A stretch of 64,000 nucleotides of DNA, taken from positions 310,001-374,000 of the forward strand of contig NZ_WNKS01000002.1 of NCBI RefSeq assembly GCF_009720655.1. The letters are read 5' to 3'. The position numbers and the translations under genes were made by a program. This document shows positions 8,112-17,187 of this stretch, piece by piece. The notes under the pieces were generated by a model. The model did no database searches. It saw only the letters and a program-made list of their open reading frames with translations, and had not been told where the DNA came from. Every line of letters begins with the position of its first letter. Position 1 is the first letter of the stretch. This stretch comes from Rhodoblastus acidophilus. Lineage in GTDB: Bacteria; Pseudomonadota; Alphaproteobacteria; Rhizobiales; Beijerinckiaceae.

Positions 8112-8570
8112 ATGGCGTCACCCCAGCAACACCCGATCGAACAGACTGCGATTTCCGGCTTCCGGACCTTGTTCGGCGGCGTGTCGAGCGTCAGCCGCAA
8201 GGCGCAGGCCATCGTCGGCGAATTCGCCAAATTGTCCGAGGCGCAGCTCGGCGCCGGGGCGAAAGCGGCCGAGCGCCTGCGCTACGCACAATCGCTTCAG
8301 GAGGTCACGACCATCCAGTCCGAACTGCTGAAGGAGTCCTACGAGGCCACCACCAACCATTACCGCAAGATCGCGGAACTCGCGATTTCGACGCCGCAGG
8401 AACTCGCGGAATCCGCGCGGGAATTCGCATCGACCATGGCCCAGGCCGGCCAGGAGGGCGCCGAGCGCGCCTCCGAAATGACGCACAGGATGGGCGAGAA
8501 GGCCGCCCAAGCCAACGACGAGACCGGCGATGCCGCGCAATCGGCGATGCGGGGCGGTGATCGCGGCTAG
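8112..8570 (+). CDS. phasin family protein
   Basis: A 152-residue, strongly helical, Ala/Glu/Gln-rich protein with the phasin arrangement AKLSEAQLGAGAKAAERLRYAQSL, followed by amphipathic helices and a disordered tail (GEKAAQANDETGDAAQ). Phasins coat polyhydroxyalkanoate granules and control their size. The ATG at 8112 follows GGAAGG. The TAG stop is the start of a perfect hairpin (8568-8594). The window also encodes 3-hydroxybutyrate dehydrogenase and a patatin, which fits a PHB-storing organism. Helical proteins of low complexity are hard to assign, so the exact role is inferred. Confidence 0.82.
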   Translation: MASPQQHPIEQTAISGFRTLFGGVSSVSRKAQAIVGEFAKLSEAQLGAGAKAAERLRYAQSLQEVTTIQSELLKESYEATTNHYRKIAELAISTPQELAESAREFASTMAQAGQEGAERASEMTHRMGEKAAQANDETGDAAQSAMRGGDRG

Positions 8571-8601
8571 AGCCCGTTCACCGAACGGGCTCTAGTTTTT
8601 T
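8568..8601 (+). terminator. perfect 12-bp hairpin with T-run, includes phasin stop codon
   Basis: TAGAGCCCGTTC pairs perfectly with GAACGGGCTCTA around a 3-nt loop, and a T-rich run follows (GTTTTTTG). This is a strong rho-independent terminator. Its first three bases are the stop codon of the phasin gene. A sister hairpin with the same TAGAGCCCG start is at 40145. Confidence 0.85.
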
Positions 8602-8607
8602 GTTTCT

Positions 8608-8654
8608 ACGCGTTTTTTTCACGCGAACCGGCATCCACTTCGCTCGAAAACGCT
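8608..8654 (+). repeat. 44-bp dispersed hairpin repeat
   Basis: ACGCGTTTTTTTCACGCG at the left and CGCTCGAAAACGCT at the right, with CCGGCATCCACTT between, matching the family seen at 5.2, 40.2 and 57.0 kb. It directly follows the terminator hairpin. The remaining 8655-8706 shows nothing recognisable. Confidence 0.85.
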
Positions 8655-8706
8655 CTGAATCTGGCGTGGCGAGAAGAGTCGTCGGAGCGAGCCGACGGCC
8701 TTTTCG

Positions 8707-9636
8707 TCAAAGGCGCAAAAATCCTTCCCCCACGATCACGCTGGCGCCGCCAACGGCGACCTGGGTCAGCGTCCGCTCCTCGACGCGCATGGACACGGTA
8801 AGCAGGCTTGGGCGTTTCATCGCGAACCCTTGCTCGATTTGAAGCGTGTGGTCGCCATCCTCCGGATGTTCGAATTTCGCCGCGACAGCGGCGAAGGCCG
8901 CGGCGGCCGAGCCAGTGGCCGGGTCTTCGTGTGCGCCCAGGCCAGAGACGAACACGCGCGCCTGCACGTGATTGGCGACGTCCTCGGTTTCTCGTGTGTA
9001 AAGGCAGGCGGCCGGGCGCTCCATCGGCAGCGCGGCTGTCAGCGCCGCGAGATCGAGCTGCGCGCGGTTCAAGACCGCCCGACTGGCGACGGGAATGAAG
9101 GCGAAGGGCAGGCCGGCGCTGGCGATCACCGGCTGGTGGGCGTCAAAACCGATGTCATCCGCCAACAACCCGAGCGCGGCGGCGAGGCGGGAGACATCGA
9201 GCGTCTCCGCAAAAACCTCGGGCAGGCGCGGCACGACAAATTGCGCCCGCAGCGCCCCTTTTACGCGCGCGACCTCGCAGACGACCGGCCCGATTTCCTC
9301 TTCCAGAACCAGCCGGATCGGCGTCTGGCCCAGCATGTCGCGCGCCCGCTCGAAGGCGATGAGAACGGCGGCGCCGATGGTCGGATGGCCTGCGAATGGC
9401 AGCTCGACGGCGGGCGTAAAAATACGCAGACGCGCGGTGTTGACGGGATCGCGCGCCCTCAGGACGAAAACGGTTTCGGACAGGTTGAACTCGCGCGCGA
9501 TGGCCTGCATCCGCGCGCTGTCCAGACCGTCGGCGTCGAGCACGACCGCCAGCGGGTTTCCCGCCAGCGGTCGCTCGGTGAAAACGTCAAGCCGGCGGTA
9601 CGGAAGCTTCACGGGCTTTCGCGTCCTGCGCCGCAA
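8707..9636 (-). CDS. PhzF family isomerase
   Basis: A 309-residue member of the PhzF/diaminopimelate-epimerase fold. The catalytic glutamate is E54 in NLSETVFVL. The family motifs LPFAGHPTIG and HEDPATGSA are present. Most chromosomal PhzF homologues outside phenazine clusters have unknown substrates, and no phenazine genes are nearby. The 5' end overlaps the end of pssA by 50 bp; a GTG at 9612 would shorten the overlap and remove an Arg-rich start. It is probably the third gene of psd-pssA-phzF. Confidence 0.92.
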   Translation of the reverse strand: MRRRTRKPVKLPYRRLDVFTERPLAGNPLAVVLDADGLDSARMQAIAREFNLSETVFVLRARDPVNTARLRIFTPAVELPFAGHPTIGAAVLIAFERARDMLGQTPIRLVLEEEIGPVVCEVARVKGALRAQFVVPRLPEVFAETLDVSRLAAALGLLADDIGFDAHQPVIASAGLPFAFIPVASRAVLNRAQLDLAALTAALPMERPAACLYTRETEDVANHVQARVFVSGLGAHEDPATGSAAAAFAAVAAKFEHPEDGDHTLQIEQGFAMKRPSLLTVSMRVEERTLTQVAVGGASVIVGEGFLRL

Positions 9637-10402
9637 GCGTGTTGTAGGCGCGCACGGAGGCCGGGATCATGCTCATGTAAAGCAGGCTGAGCACGATCAG
9701 CATCTGCATGGGGAAGAAGGCCAGCAGCACCAGGGCGGCCGCCGCCACGAACAGCACGAAGATGAATTCCTCGCGCGGCACCCGTCCCAGGCTTTTTCCC
9801 GAATAATGCGGGATGCGGCTCGCCATCAGCAGCGCCACGCCCAGCACATAAACCGCCTCCAGCACGATCAGGCCGGTGGAGACCGTCAGATTGAAGACCA
9901 GATGCAGATAGAGCGGCAGCAGCACGACGATGGCGCCGGCTGGCGCCGGCATGCCCGTGAAAAACTTGGCCATCCATTGGGGCCGGTCGGGATCGTCGAT
10001 CATGACGTTGAAACGGGCGAGGCGCAACGCGGCGGCGATGGCGAAAAACAGCACGGCGACCCAGCCGAGCGTCCCCAGTTCATGCAGAGACCAGAAATAG
10101 AGGACCAAGCCCGGCGCCACGCCGAAATCGATGAAATCGGCAAGCGAATCCAGCTCCGCGCCGAAGCGGCTCGAGCCTTTGAGCGCGCGCGCGATGCGGC
10201 CGTCGATGCCGTCGAGCACGGCGGCGACGACGATGGCGAGCACCGCGCTTTCAAAATGCTTGTCGGCGGCAAGCTTGATCGCGGTCAGGCCGGCGCACAG
10301 GGCGAGCAGCGTGACCACATTGGGCACGACGAAACGCAGCGGCAGCCCGCGCAGGCCGCGCAACTGGATCCGGGCGCGCGCGGGATGTGTCTGTTCGTCC
10401 AT
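9587..10402 (-). CDS. pssA: CDP-diacylglycerol-serine O-phosphatidyltransferase
   Basis: An integral membrane enzyme making phosphatidylserine from CDP-diacylglycerol and serine. The CDP-alcohol phosphatidyltransferase signature DG-x2-AR-x8-G-x3-D-x3-D is complete (D67, G68, A71, R72, G81, D85, D89). Several membrane segments follow. The ATG at 10402 lies one base after the psd stop, so the two are translationally coupled and perform consecutive steps of phosphatidylethanolamine synthesis. It is 271 residues long and belongs to the membrane-embedded PssA type rather than the E. coli soluble type. Confidence 0.95.
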   Translation of the reverse strand: MDEQTHPARARIQLRGLRGLPLRFVVPNVVTLLALCAGLTAIKLAADKHFESAVLAIVVAAVLDGIDGRIARALKGSSRFGAELDSLADFIDFGVAPGLVLYFWSLHELGTLGWVAVLFFAIAAALRLARFNVMIDDPDRPQWMAKFFTGMPAPAGAIVVLLPLYLHLVFNLTVSTGLIVLEAVYVLGVALLMASRIPHYSGKSLGRVPREEFIFVLFVAAAALVLLAFFPMQMLIVLSLLYMSMIPASVRAYNTLAAQDAKAREASVPPA

Positions 10403-10403
10403 T

Positions 10404-11102
10404 TCACCCGACCTTGTAGGGGCGTTCCTCGGCATTCGGGCTGTAATCAGCCAGAACCGTCTCGCCGGCGATGCATTTGGAGCCGAGGCCGACCGACAGG
10501 CGCGCGCCCTGCGGCATGTAGACGTCGACGCGCGAGCCGAAGCGAATCAGGCCAAAACGTTCGCCGACGCCCAGGCTCTGGCCCTCATGGACAAAGCTGA
10601 GGATGCGGCGGGCGATCAGGCCGGCGATCTGCACCACGCCGAACGTGCCCTGCGGCGCGTCGATCAGCATGCCGTTGCGCTCGTTGTCCTCGCTGGCCTT
10701 GTCGAGGTCGGCGTTAAGAAAGGCGCCGGGCTTGTAGGCGATGCGCGTGATGCGGCCGGTGACCGGCGCGCGGTTCACATGGCAGTCGAACACGCTCATG
10801 AACACGCTGACGCGCTGCATCGGCTCGGGCCCGAGGCCGAGTTCCGGCGGCGGCGCGAACTGACCGATCGAGCAGACATAGCCGTCGGCCGGCGACACCA
10901 CCAGGCCGTCGCGCACTGGCGTGACGCGGCGCGGATCGCGGAAGAAATAGGCGCACCACACGGTGGCGATCCCGCCGATCCAGCCGAGCGGCGACCAGAT
11001 GTAGTGAAGCACGACAGCCGCAATGGCGAACAGGATGATGAAATTGCGGCCTTCCGGATGGATGGGCGCAACCTGCTTGCGGATCGACTCGATCATGGAC
11101 AT
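10404..11102 (-). CDS. psd: phosphatidylserine decarboxylase proenzyme
   Basis: Converts phosphatidylserine to phosphatidylethanolamine. The 232-residue protein is the short form common in alphaproteobacteria. Self-cleavage between G189 and S190 (RFGSRVDVY) would create the pyruvoyl group on the small C-terminal subunit. An N-terminal hydrophobic segment (residues about 20-53) anchors it to the membrane, and [13 protein letters not shown] is the conserved active-site stretch. It is the first gene of psd-pssA(-phzF). An in-frame ATG three codons in is an alternative start. Confidence 0.96.
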   Translation of the reverse strand: MSMIESIRKQVAPIHPEGRNFIILFAIAAVVLHYIWSPLGWIGGIATVWCAYFFRDPRRVTPVRDGLVVSPADGYVCSIGQFAPPPELGLGPEPMQRVSVFMSVFDCHVNRAPVTGRITRIAYKPGAFLNADLDKASEDNERNGMLIDAPQGTFGVVQIAGLIARRILSFVHEGQSLGVGERFGLIRFGSRVDVYMPQGARLSVGLGSKCIAGETVLADYSPNAEERPYKVG

Positions 11103-11170
11103 GGAGGAATCCTCATAAGAAAGTCCGGCGCTGTTTTGGCGCCAAATCGCGGCAAAGTCACGTGCGGGTC

Positions 11171-11371
11171 TCAGTAATGCGGCGGCGGCCGATCGGGCGC
11201 CGCGCGCTCGCTGACGGTTTGCAGTTCATCGCGCAGGCGCAGGACCTCGCGGGTCAGCCCGTCGATGCGCGCCCATTGGCCGGCGACGAGGTCGCTCAGT
11301 TCCTGAATGGCGCGCTCCTGATGCGCATAGAGGGATTCGAGAGCCTCGAGTCGCGCCTCGTCCGGCGGCAT
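11171..11371 (-). CDS. slyX: SlyX family protein
   Basis: A 66-residue coiled-coil protein with the SlyX pattern: [22 protein letters not shown], then a leucine heptad region and the typical C-terminal PPPHY. Function is unknown across the family. It sits 10 bp downstream of mutL on the same strand and is probably cotranscribed with it. Confidence 0.9.
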   Translation of the reverse strand: MPPDEARLEALESLYAHQERAIQELSDLVAGQWARIDGLTREVLRLRDELQTVSERAAPDRPPPHY

Positions 11372-11381
11372 TTGGTTTCCT

Positions 11382-13163
11382 TCACTTGCGGCCGAACAGC
11401 TTTTCGATGTCCGAGAGTTTTAATTCGACATAGGTCGGGCGGCCATGGTTGCACTGGCCGGCGCCCGGCGTGCGCTCCATGTCGCGCAACAGGGCGTTCA
11501 TTTCCTCCGGCGTGAGCCGGCGGCCGGCGCGCACCGAATGATGGCATGCCATGGTCGCCAGCACATGGTCGAGCTTTTTTTCCAGCGGCGCGGCGGCGCC
11601 CTCTTCGGCGAGCGAGCATGCGAGGTCGCGAATCAGGGCGTCCAGCGCGCCGATCTTGAGCTCCGCCGGGGTTTCGTGCACAGCAACCGCGCCAGGACCA
11701 AAGGGCTCGATCGCCAATCCGAGCGAGGCGAGCAGCGGCTCGGCTTCGACGAGGCGCGCGGCGTCGCCGGAGTCGAGATCGACGATGTGGGGAGAGAGAA
11801 GCGCTTGTCGGGCCACGCCGGCTTCCGCGCGCTGTTTTTTCAGTTTTTCGTAGACGAGGCGCTCGTGGGCGGCGTGCTGGTCGACCAGCACCAGCCCGTC
11901 GCGGGTCTGGGCGACGATATAGGTTTCATGAATCTGCGCCCGCGCCGCGCCGAGCGGGGCTTCCACGCTTTCCTCAGGCGCCGGCGCGAGATGCGGCCTC
12001 GTATCGGCGGCGGGCGACGATTCCTCGAAGCCGAAGATAGGCGCCTGCTGCATCGGCTGGGCCGGGGCGGCGGGCGAGGCGCGCCAGTCCCAATTCTGCG
12101 GCGCGGCGCTGCGCGTTTGTGCGAACTGATCGAGCGCACGTGGCGAAAGCGAGGGCGTCGCCCGGTGCAGCGCGGAAGCCAGCGCCTCCTTCAGCGCGCC
12201 GATGACAAAACCGCGCACAAGGCCGGAGTCGGCGAAGCGCACCTCCGCCTTGGCCGGGTGGACATTGACATCCACCTGCCGGGGCGGGCAGTCGAGGAAC
12301 AGCGCGAGCGTCGGATGCCGGTCGGCGCCGAGAAAATCCATATAGGCGGCGCGGATGGCGCCGGCAAAAAGCTTGTCGCGCACGGGACGGCCATTGACGA
12401 ACACATATTGCGCCGCAGCATTGGCGCGGTGCCAGGTCGGCAGCCCGGCAAAACCCCAGAGACGGAGATGCTCCCTGACGGCGTCGACCTGAAGCGCGTT
12501 TTCGCGGAACTCGCGTCCCAAAACCTGGGTGAGACGGGTCAAGAGGCCATCAAAGCCGTCCGGGCAGGCCTGATAGTCGAATCCGGCGAGACCGTCGCCG
12601 CCGAGCGAAAAACGCACGCCGTGATTGGCCATGGCGAGGCGCTTGACGACATCGGCCACCGCCTGCGCCTCGGCGCGGGCGCTCTTCAAAAATTTGAGAC
12701 GCGCCGGGGTGGCGGCGAAGAGGTCGCGCACGTCCACGCGCGCGCCGGGCGGCAAGGCGGCGGGCCTGACCTCGCCGACCGCGCCGAACTCGACCTCAAT
12801 GCGCGCGCCCTGTGGCGCATTTTTTTGGCGGGTCTGGATCTCCAGCCGCGCCACCGAGCCGATGGAGGGCAGCGCCTCGCCGCGAAAACCGAGGGTGGCG
12901 ATATTGGTGAGATCGCCATCGGGAATTTTCGAAGTCGCGTGCCGCTCGACGCAGAGCCGCAGGTCCGCCTCGTCCATGCCGGCGCCGTCGTCCACGACGC
13001 GGATCAGGCTCTGGCCGCCGTTCTCGATGGTGACATCGATGCGCGAAGCCCCGGCGTCCAGGGCGTTCTCGACGAGCTCCTTCACGGCGGCGGCCGGCCG
13101 CTCCACCACCTCGCCGGCGGCGATGCGGTCCGCGAGAATGGAGTCGAGACGGCGGATGGTCAT
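11382..13163 (-). CDS. mutL: DNA mismatch repair protein MutL
   Basis: A 593-residue GHKL ATPase that couples mismatch recognition to strand removal. The N-terminal ATPase motifs are seen in order: VKELVENALDAGAS, DDGAGM and TLGFRGEALPSI. The C-terminal dimerisation domain carries the endonuclease motif DQHAAHERLVYE, ACHHSVRAG and a CNHGRPT element. It is therefore an endonuclease-type MutL, as expected for bacteria without MutH. A Pro/Ala-rich linker joins the two halves. The start at 13163 (MTIRRLDSILADRIAAGEVV) is the family start. Confidence 0.97.
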   Translation of the reverse strand: MTIRRLDSILADRIAAGEVVERPAAAVKELVENALDAGASRIDVTIENGGQSLIRVVDDGAGMDEADLRLCVERHATSKIPDGDLTNIATLGFRGEALPSIGSVARLEIQTRQKNAPQGARIEVEFGAVGEVRPAALPPGARVDVRDLFAATPARLKFLKSARAEAQAVADVVKRLAMANHGVRFSLGGDGLAGFDYQACPDGFDGLLTRLTQVLGREFRENALQVDAVREHLRLWGFAGLPTWHRANAAAQYVFVNGRPVRDKLFAGAIRAAYMDFLGADRHPTLALFLDCPPRQVDVNVHPAKAEVRFADSGLVRGFVIGALKEALASALHRATPSLSPRALDQFAQTRSAAPQNWDWRASPAAPAQPMQQAPIFGFEESSPAADTRPHLAPAPEESVEAPLGAARAQIHETYIVAQTRDGLVLVDQHAAHERLVYEKLKKQRAEAGVARQALLSPHIVDLDSGDAARLVEAEPLLASLGLAIEPFGPGAVAVHETPAELKIGALDALIRDLACSLAEEGAAAPLEKKLDHVLATMACHHSVRAGRRLTPEEMNALLRDMERTPGAGQCNHGRPTYVELKLSDIEKLFGRK

Positions 13164-13231
13164 GTGATCGCAGCCGCGGGGGAAATTTTTGAGTCTTCGA
13201 TCACGCGAACATTCCGGAAGAGCGACGCCTT

Positions 13232-13348
13232 ATGTCGTCATGGCCGGGCTTGTCCCGGCCATCCACGCGGCGCCGTAATGCGAGCTGCCGCCGAACTTCG
13301 CTTGCTGCCTGGCGTGGATGCCCGGGACGAGTCCGGGCATGACGTCGT
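13232..13348. repeat. REP-like element, two inverted hairpin arms
   Basis: The arm at about 13232-13268 (CGTCATGGCCGGGC, then TGTCCCGGCCATCCACGC) and the arm at 13311-13348 (GCGTGGATGCCCGGGACG, then TCCGGGCATGACG) are inverted copies of one another, and each is itself a hairpin. This pattern is a common intergenic repeat in Hyphomicrobiales. It fills the gap between the start of mutL and the end of the M16 gene and might end transcription of the latter. Confidence 0.85.
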
Positions 13349-13361
13349 GGTTTGCGCAAAA

Positions 13362-14642
13362 TCAGCTCGCGCTGACCCCATCCGGCCGCCCGACCACCGC
13401 AACCAAAAACCGTCCGTCGCCCAACAGCCGCTTGGCCACGCGCCGCGTGTCCTCCAACGTCACCGCCTCGATCTCGGCGTTGCGCCGGTCGAGATAATCC
13501 GGCCCAAAACCCTCCTGCTGCAATTGCAGCAGGTGGCCGGCGATCTTGGTCGAGGTGTCGAAGCGCAGCGCGTAGGAGCCCACCAGATATTTCTTCGCCT
13601 TTTCCAGCTCTTTTTCGGTCGGGCCTTCCGAAGCCATGCGCTCCGCCTCCTCGGCGATGACGGCGAGGGATTCGGCGGCGCGCGCGTTCTTGGTCGAAGT
13701 GGCGCCGATCAGGCCTGACGACGCTTTCGGCGTCGACAGCATGGAATAGACGGAATAGGTCAGCCCGCGCTTTTCGCGCACCTCCTGCCACAGCCGCGAG
13801 GTGAAGGAGCCGCCGCCCCAGATGTGGTTGAGCACCGTCGCGGCCATGTAGTCGGGATCGTGGCGGGTCAGCCCCGGACGACCGAAACGGATGTTGGCCT
13901 GGGGCACGTCGAGATCGACCAGCACGCGCCGGCCGAGCCCCGATATCTCAGCCCGCGGCACGGGCGTTTTCTTCGCGCGCGGCGGGAGACCCGCGAACAG
14001 GGCGTCGAGCTTCACCGAAAGCGTGGCTGCATCGATCGCGCCGACAACAGCCACCTTCAGCACGTCGCGCGCCAAGAGGTTCTTGTGCTGCGCCACGAGG
14101 TCGTCGCGTCCGACCGCGTCCACCTCGCCGATTTCGCCGCGCGGCGAGCGCGCATAGGGATGATTCGGCCAGGCGGCGCGCCGCCACGCCTGCGCCGCCA
14201 TGGAATCGGGGTCCTTGGACTCGCGCTTCAACACGGCGTTGATCTGGCCGCGCACGCGCTCCAGCGGGTCGGCGTCAAAGCGCGGCGCGTTCAGCGCCAC
14301 CGTCGCCAATTCAAAGGCCTTGTCGAGATTGCGCGTCAGCGTCTGCAAATGGCCGGTGAATTCGTCGCGATCGGCCGAAAAATGCAGGCGGATCGCGTGA
14401 TCGTCGAGCGCGCGCTGAAAGGCTTCCGAATCGAGGTCGCCAGCGCCCTCGTCGAGCATGCCGGCGAGAATGGAGGCGACGCCGGACTTGCCCTGCGGGT
14501 CCTGCGCCGCGCCGCCCTCGAAGGAAAAGTCCATCGCGACCAGAGGAACCGCATAGTCCTCGACGAGCCAGGCCGAAATGCCGCCGGGCGTGACGATTTT
14601 CTGGACGCGCGCGGCGCGCGAAATTTTGGCGGGGGCGTTCAT
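13362..14642 (-). CDS. M16 family peptidase-like subunit lacking the zinc motif
   Basis: A 426-residue protein of the M16 (pitrilysin/processing peptidase) fold. At the place of the HxxEH zinc site it has ILAGMLDEGAGD, so it cannot bind catalytic zinc there. The second half has the family sequence REKRGLTYSVYS. It begins 11 bp after the stop of an M16 gene with an intact HFLEH, so the two most likely form a heterodimer like mitochondrial processing peptidase, with this protein as the non-catalytic partner. The ATG at 14642 is the family start; the open frame extends further upstream without similarity. Confidence 0.9.
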   Translation of the reverse strand: MNAPAKISRAARVQKIVTPGGISAWLVEDYAVPLVAMDFSFEGGAAQDPQGKSGVASILAGMLDEGAGDLDSEAFQRALDDHAIRLHFSADRDEFTGHLQTLTRNLDKAFELATVALNAPRFDADPLERVRGQINAVLKRESKDPDSMAAQAWRRAAWPNHPYARSPRGEIGEVDAVGRDDLVAQHKNLLARDVLKVAVVGAIDAATLSVKLDALFAGLPPRAKKTPVPRAEISGLGRRVLVDLDVPQANIRFGRPGLTRHDPDYMAATVLNHIWGGGSFTSRLWQEVREKRGLTYSVYSMLSTPKASSGLIGATSTKNARAAESLAVIAEEAERMASEGPTEKELEKAKKYLVGSYALRFDTSTKIAGHLLQLQQEGFGPDYLDRRNAEIEAVTLEDTRRVAKRLLGDGRFLVAVVGRPDGVSAS

Positions 14643-14653
14643 TGCGGCGATCC

Positions 14654-16003
14654 TCAAGCGGCTTGTTCGTCTTTGAGCAGATAGCCGGTCACGGCCCGCT
14701 TGCGGTCCAGCCACTTGGTCGCGGCGGCGACATCCTCCCGCGTCACCGCCTCGACGCGGCGGCTCCACCCCAAAACGTTCTCCACCGTGCCGCCAATGGC
14801 CAGCGAGGCGCCGAACCAGCGGGCGAGCGCCATCTGGCTGTCCTGCGCATAGATGCAATCGGCGATCAGCCGCGTGACCGACCGGTTCAAATCCTCGGAG
14901 GAAATGCCGTCGCGGAAAAATTCGGCGAGCACGTCATCAATGCCCGCCTCAAGCGTCTCCAGCGACACATCATCGGCGGGAACGGCGTAGACGTAGAAAC
15001 GGCTGTCGTCGAGCGCGGAGGCGTAATAATAGGCGCCCGCCGACACCGCGAGCTTCCGCTCCAAAACGAGCCGGCGATAGATCAGGCTGGTCGGCCCGCC
15101 GCCAAGATAATGCGACAGAACTTCAAGCGCCTCGGCCTCGCCGGGCCCGGCGGTCTGCTGCGACGGCGCGAGATAGATGCGCTCAAGGCTCGGCTGCTCC
15201 ACCTTTTCGTCGGCGAGCTTAACGGTCCGCTCGGCGCGCGGCTCGGGCTCGCGCGGCCGATCGCGGCGCGGCGGTTTTCCACGCGCGGGAATCTTGCCAT
15301 AAGTCACGCGCGCCAGCTTTTCCACTTCCTCCGGCTCGACGTCGCCTGACACGACGAGAATGGCGTTCTCGGGGGTGTAGAACCGGCGATAATAGTCGAG
15401 CGCGTCGTGTCGGTCCAAAGTCTCGATCTCGTGGCCCCAGCCAATGATCGGCACGCCATAGGCGTGATGGGTGAACAGGGCGGCGTTGAGGGCTTCGTCG
15501 AGTTGCGCGCTGGGATCGGCCTCCGTGCGCATGCGCCGCTCTTCCATCACCACGTCGCGCTCGGGCAGCACCACCTCGTCCGACAGGGTGAGGTTGGTCA
15601 TGCGGTCGGCTTCATATTCCATCATCACGCCGAGATGCTCGCGGGCGATGCGCTGGAAGTAAGCCGTGAAATCGTAGGAGGTGAAGGCGTTTTCCTGGCC
15701 GCCGAGTTCGGCGACGAGATGGGAGAATTCGCCGGGACCGTGCTTGTGGGTGCCCTTGAACATCAAATGTTCGAGGAAATGGGCGATGCCGCTCTTGCCC
15801 CGGGGATCGTCGGCCGAACCGTTGCGATACCAGACCATGTGCGTGACCACGGGCGCGCGATGGTCCGGGATCACCACAACGTCCAGGCCGTTGTCGAGCT
15901 TGAAATGATTGACGATCGGCCCGGCGTGCGTCCCGTCTGCGCCCCCTTGGCCTTCCGCTGGCGCTTCATGGGGGCAAGGAGGCATGGGCGGGCTGACGAT
16001 CAC
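14654..16003 (-). CDS. M16 family zinc metallopeptidase
   Basis: A 449-residue peptidase with the inverted zinc motif HFLEH (H75, E78, H79). The third ligand is a glutamate about 75 residues later, in ERDVVMEERRMRTEADP. The C-terminal half contains the Arg-Tyr-type substrate-binding region seen in the family. It probably works with the zinc-less subunit encoded immediately downstream. The natural substrate is unknown; related pairs degrade peptides in the periplasm or cytoplasm. No clear signal peptide is visible. Confidence 0.93.
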   Translation of the reverse strand: MIVSPPMPPCPHEAPAEGQGGADGTHAGPIVNHFKLDNGLDVVVIPDHRAPVVTHMVWYRNGSADDPRGKSGIAHFLEHLMFKGTHKHGPGEFSHLVAELGGQENAFTSYDFTAYFQRIAREHLGVMMEYEADRMTNLTLSDEVVLPERDVVMEERRMRTEADPSAQLDEALNAALFTHHAYGVPIIGWGHEIETLDRHDALDYYRRFYTPENAILVVSGDVEPEEVEKLARVTYGKIPARGKPPRRDRPREPEPRAERTVKLADEKVEQPSLERIYLAPSQQTAGPGEAEALEVLSHYLGGGPTSLIYRRLVLERKLAVSAGAYYYASALDDSRFYVYAVPADDVSLETLEAGIDDVLAEFFRDGISSEDLNRSVTRLIADCIYAQDSQMALARWFGASLAIGGTVENVLGWSRRVEAVTREDVAAATKWLDRKRAVTGYLLKDEQAA

Positions 16004-16118
16004 GGGCGAAATCCTGGGATAAGCGAAAAGGGCGTTCCGCCAATATAGGCGGCGAAAGCCGGAGCGACAGCCCCGGCTTGCAAAATTGTTGCCTCGCTCG
16101 CGTTCCGCGCGGAAAGCA

Positions 16119-17123
16119 TCAGAACCAGTTGAAGAAACCTTTTTTACCTTCGTCCTGGTCGGTGAAGCCGGAAACCTTGCCGTCGGCGCCCTGCACCTTT
16201 TCCGTATAGCCCGCCGGCGGGCGCGTCAGCGTCTCGGCGTTGGCGGGGCGTTGCACGCGGCGCTCCTCCGCCGGGCGCGGATCCGGCAGCGCGTCGCGAT
16301 TCTGCGGAACGGCGAGTTTGGGCCGCTCGGAATAGTCGGGCGTGGTCTCGTCGCCGCCCCCCAGCGCGCGGTCAAGCCAGCCGGGCGGCGAGGGCGCGGC
16401 GGCCGGAGGCGGGGTCAACGCGGCGGGAGCCGGGGCGGGTGCAGCCGTGGACGTCGACGCCGGCTTGGCCTCCTTCGGCTTGCGATCGGGTTTGGCGGGC
16501 GCGGGCGCGGTCACATTGACGGGCGGCAAATTGGCGGCGGGCTTCTCTTCCTTGTCGCCAAACCCCAGCGCCCCCGCGGCGCGGTCGAACAAGGACGGCT
16601 CCCCGGCAGGGGCGGGCGCCTGCGCCATAAAACTGCGCGGATCCGGTTGGCGCCCCGGTTCGAGCGCGCTGGAATTGAACATGCGGTTGAGCAGGAATTT
16701 TTTCGGCATGCCGTTCGGGAGGGTTTCTTCCTCCGGCTCGACGGGCGCCGCCGCCTTGCCGCCCTGCCCGGCCTGACCGCCGGATGAGCCGGGTTCCGCG
16801 GTCGCGGCGGCCGGGTTCGTGAAACGGTTGATGAGGGATTGCCGGGGCATTTGCTGGCCGAAAGCGCTTTGCGGCTCCGGCGGCTGCTCCTGAACAACGG
16901 GCGCGGGTTCGGGCGCCGGCTGGACCGTGGCTGCCTCGACCGGCTTCGCCGGCTTGTGCTTGGCCACAGGCTTTTTCTTGACGACCGGCTTGGCCGCAGC
17001 CTCGACGGCGGGAGCGGCGCCAGCGCCGTCAAACAGCGAGTCTCCCGCCCGCGCAGGCGCGGCCAGCAACGCGGCCGCGCAAAGCGGCGCGGCCATCAGG
17101 GCGATTCTGTTGCTTCTGGCCAT
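16119..17123 (-). CDS. Pro/Ala-rich exported protein of unknown function
   Basis: A 334-residue protein starting with a signal peptide (IALMAAPLCAAALLAAPARA). A long, presumably disordered region rich in Pro, Ala and Lys follows, with KPVVKKKPVAKHKPAKP early on. Two short similar segments, SLINRFTNPAA and KFLLNRMFNSSA, may be repeated helices. The C-terminus ends in GKKGFFNWF. No catalytic domain is seen. The ATG at 17123 is chosen because it directly precedes the signal peptide. It lies between lspA and the M16 pair on the same strand, so it may belong to that transcription unit. Confidence 0.75.
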   Translation of the reverse strand: MARSNRIALMAAPLCAAALLAAPARAGDSLFDGAGAAPAVEAAAKPVVKKKPVAKHKPAKPVEAATVQPAPEPAPVVQEQPPEPQSAFGQQMPRQSLINRFTNPAAATAEPGSSGGQAGQGGKAAAPVEPEEETLPNGMPKKFLLNRMFNSSALEPGRQPDPRSFMAQAPAPAGEPSLFDRAAGALGFGDKEEKPAANLPPVNVTAPAPAKPDRKPKEAKPASTSTAAPAPAPAALTPPPAAAPSPPGWLDRALGGGDETTPDYSERPKLAVPQNRDALPDPRPAEERRVQRPANAETLTRPPAGYTEKVQGADGKVSGFTDQDEGKKGFFNWF

Positions 17124-17187
17124 TCGGCTATCCTCAAAACTCCTGCGCCTATACTGCTGCTTCTTGGCGAATTCGCGGCAGGCAAGG

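Noticed and set aside
8707-9636. A phenazine biosynthesis gene because of PhzF similarity
   Set aside because: No other phenazine genes are present, and PhzF-fold proteins are widespread with other or unknown roles; kept as PhzF family only.
11445-13718. A 757-codon plus-strand frame opposite mutL
   Set aside because: No recognisable motif, and the opposite strand encodes all MutL motifs.
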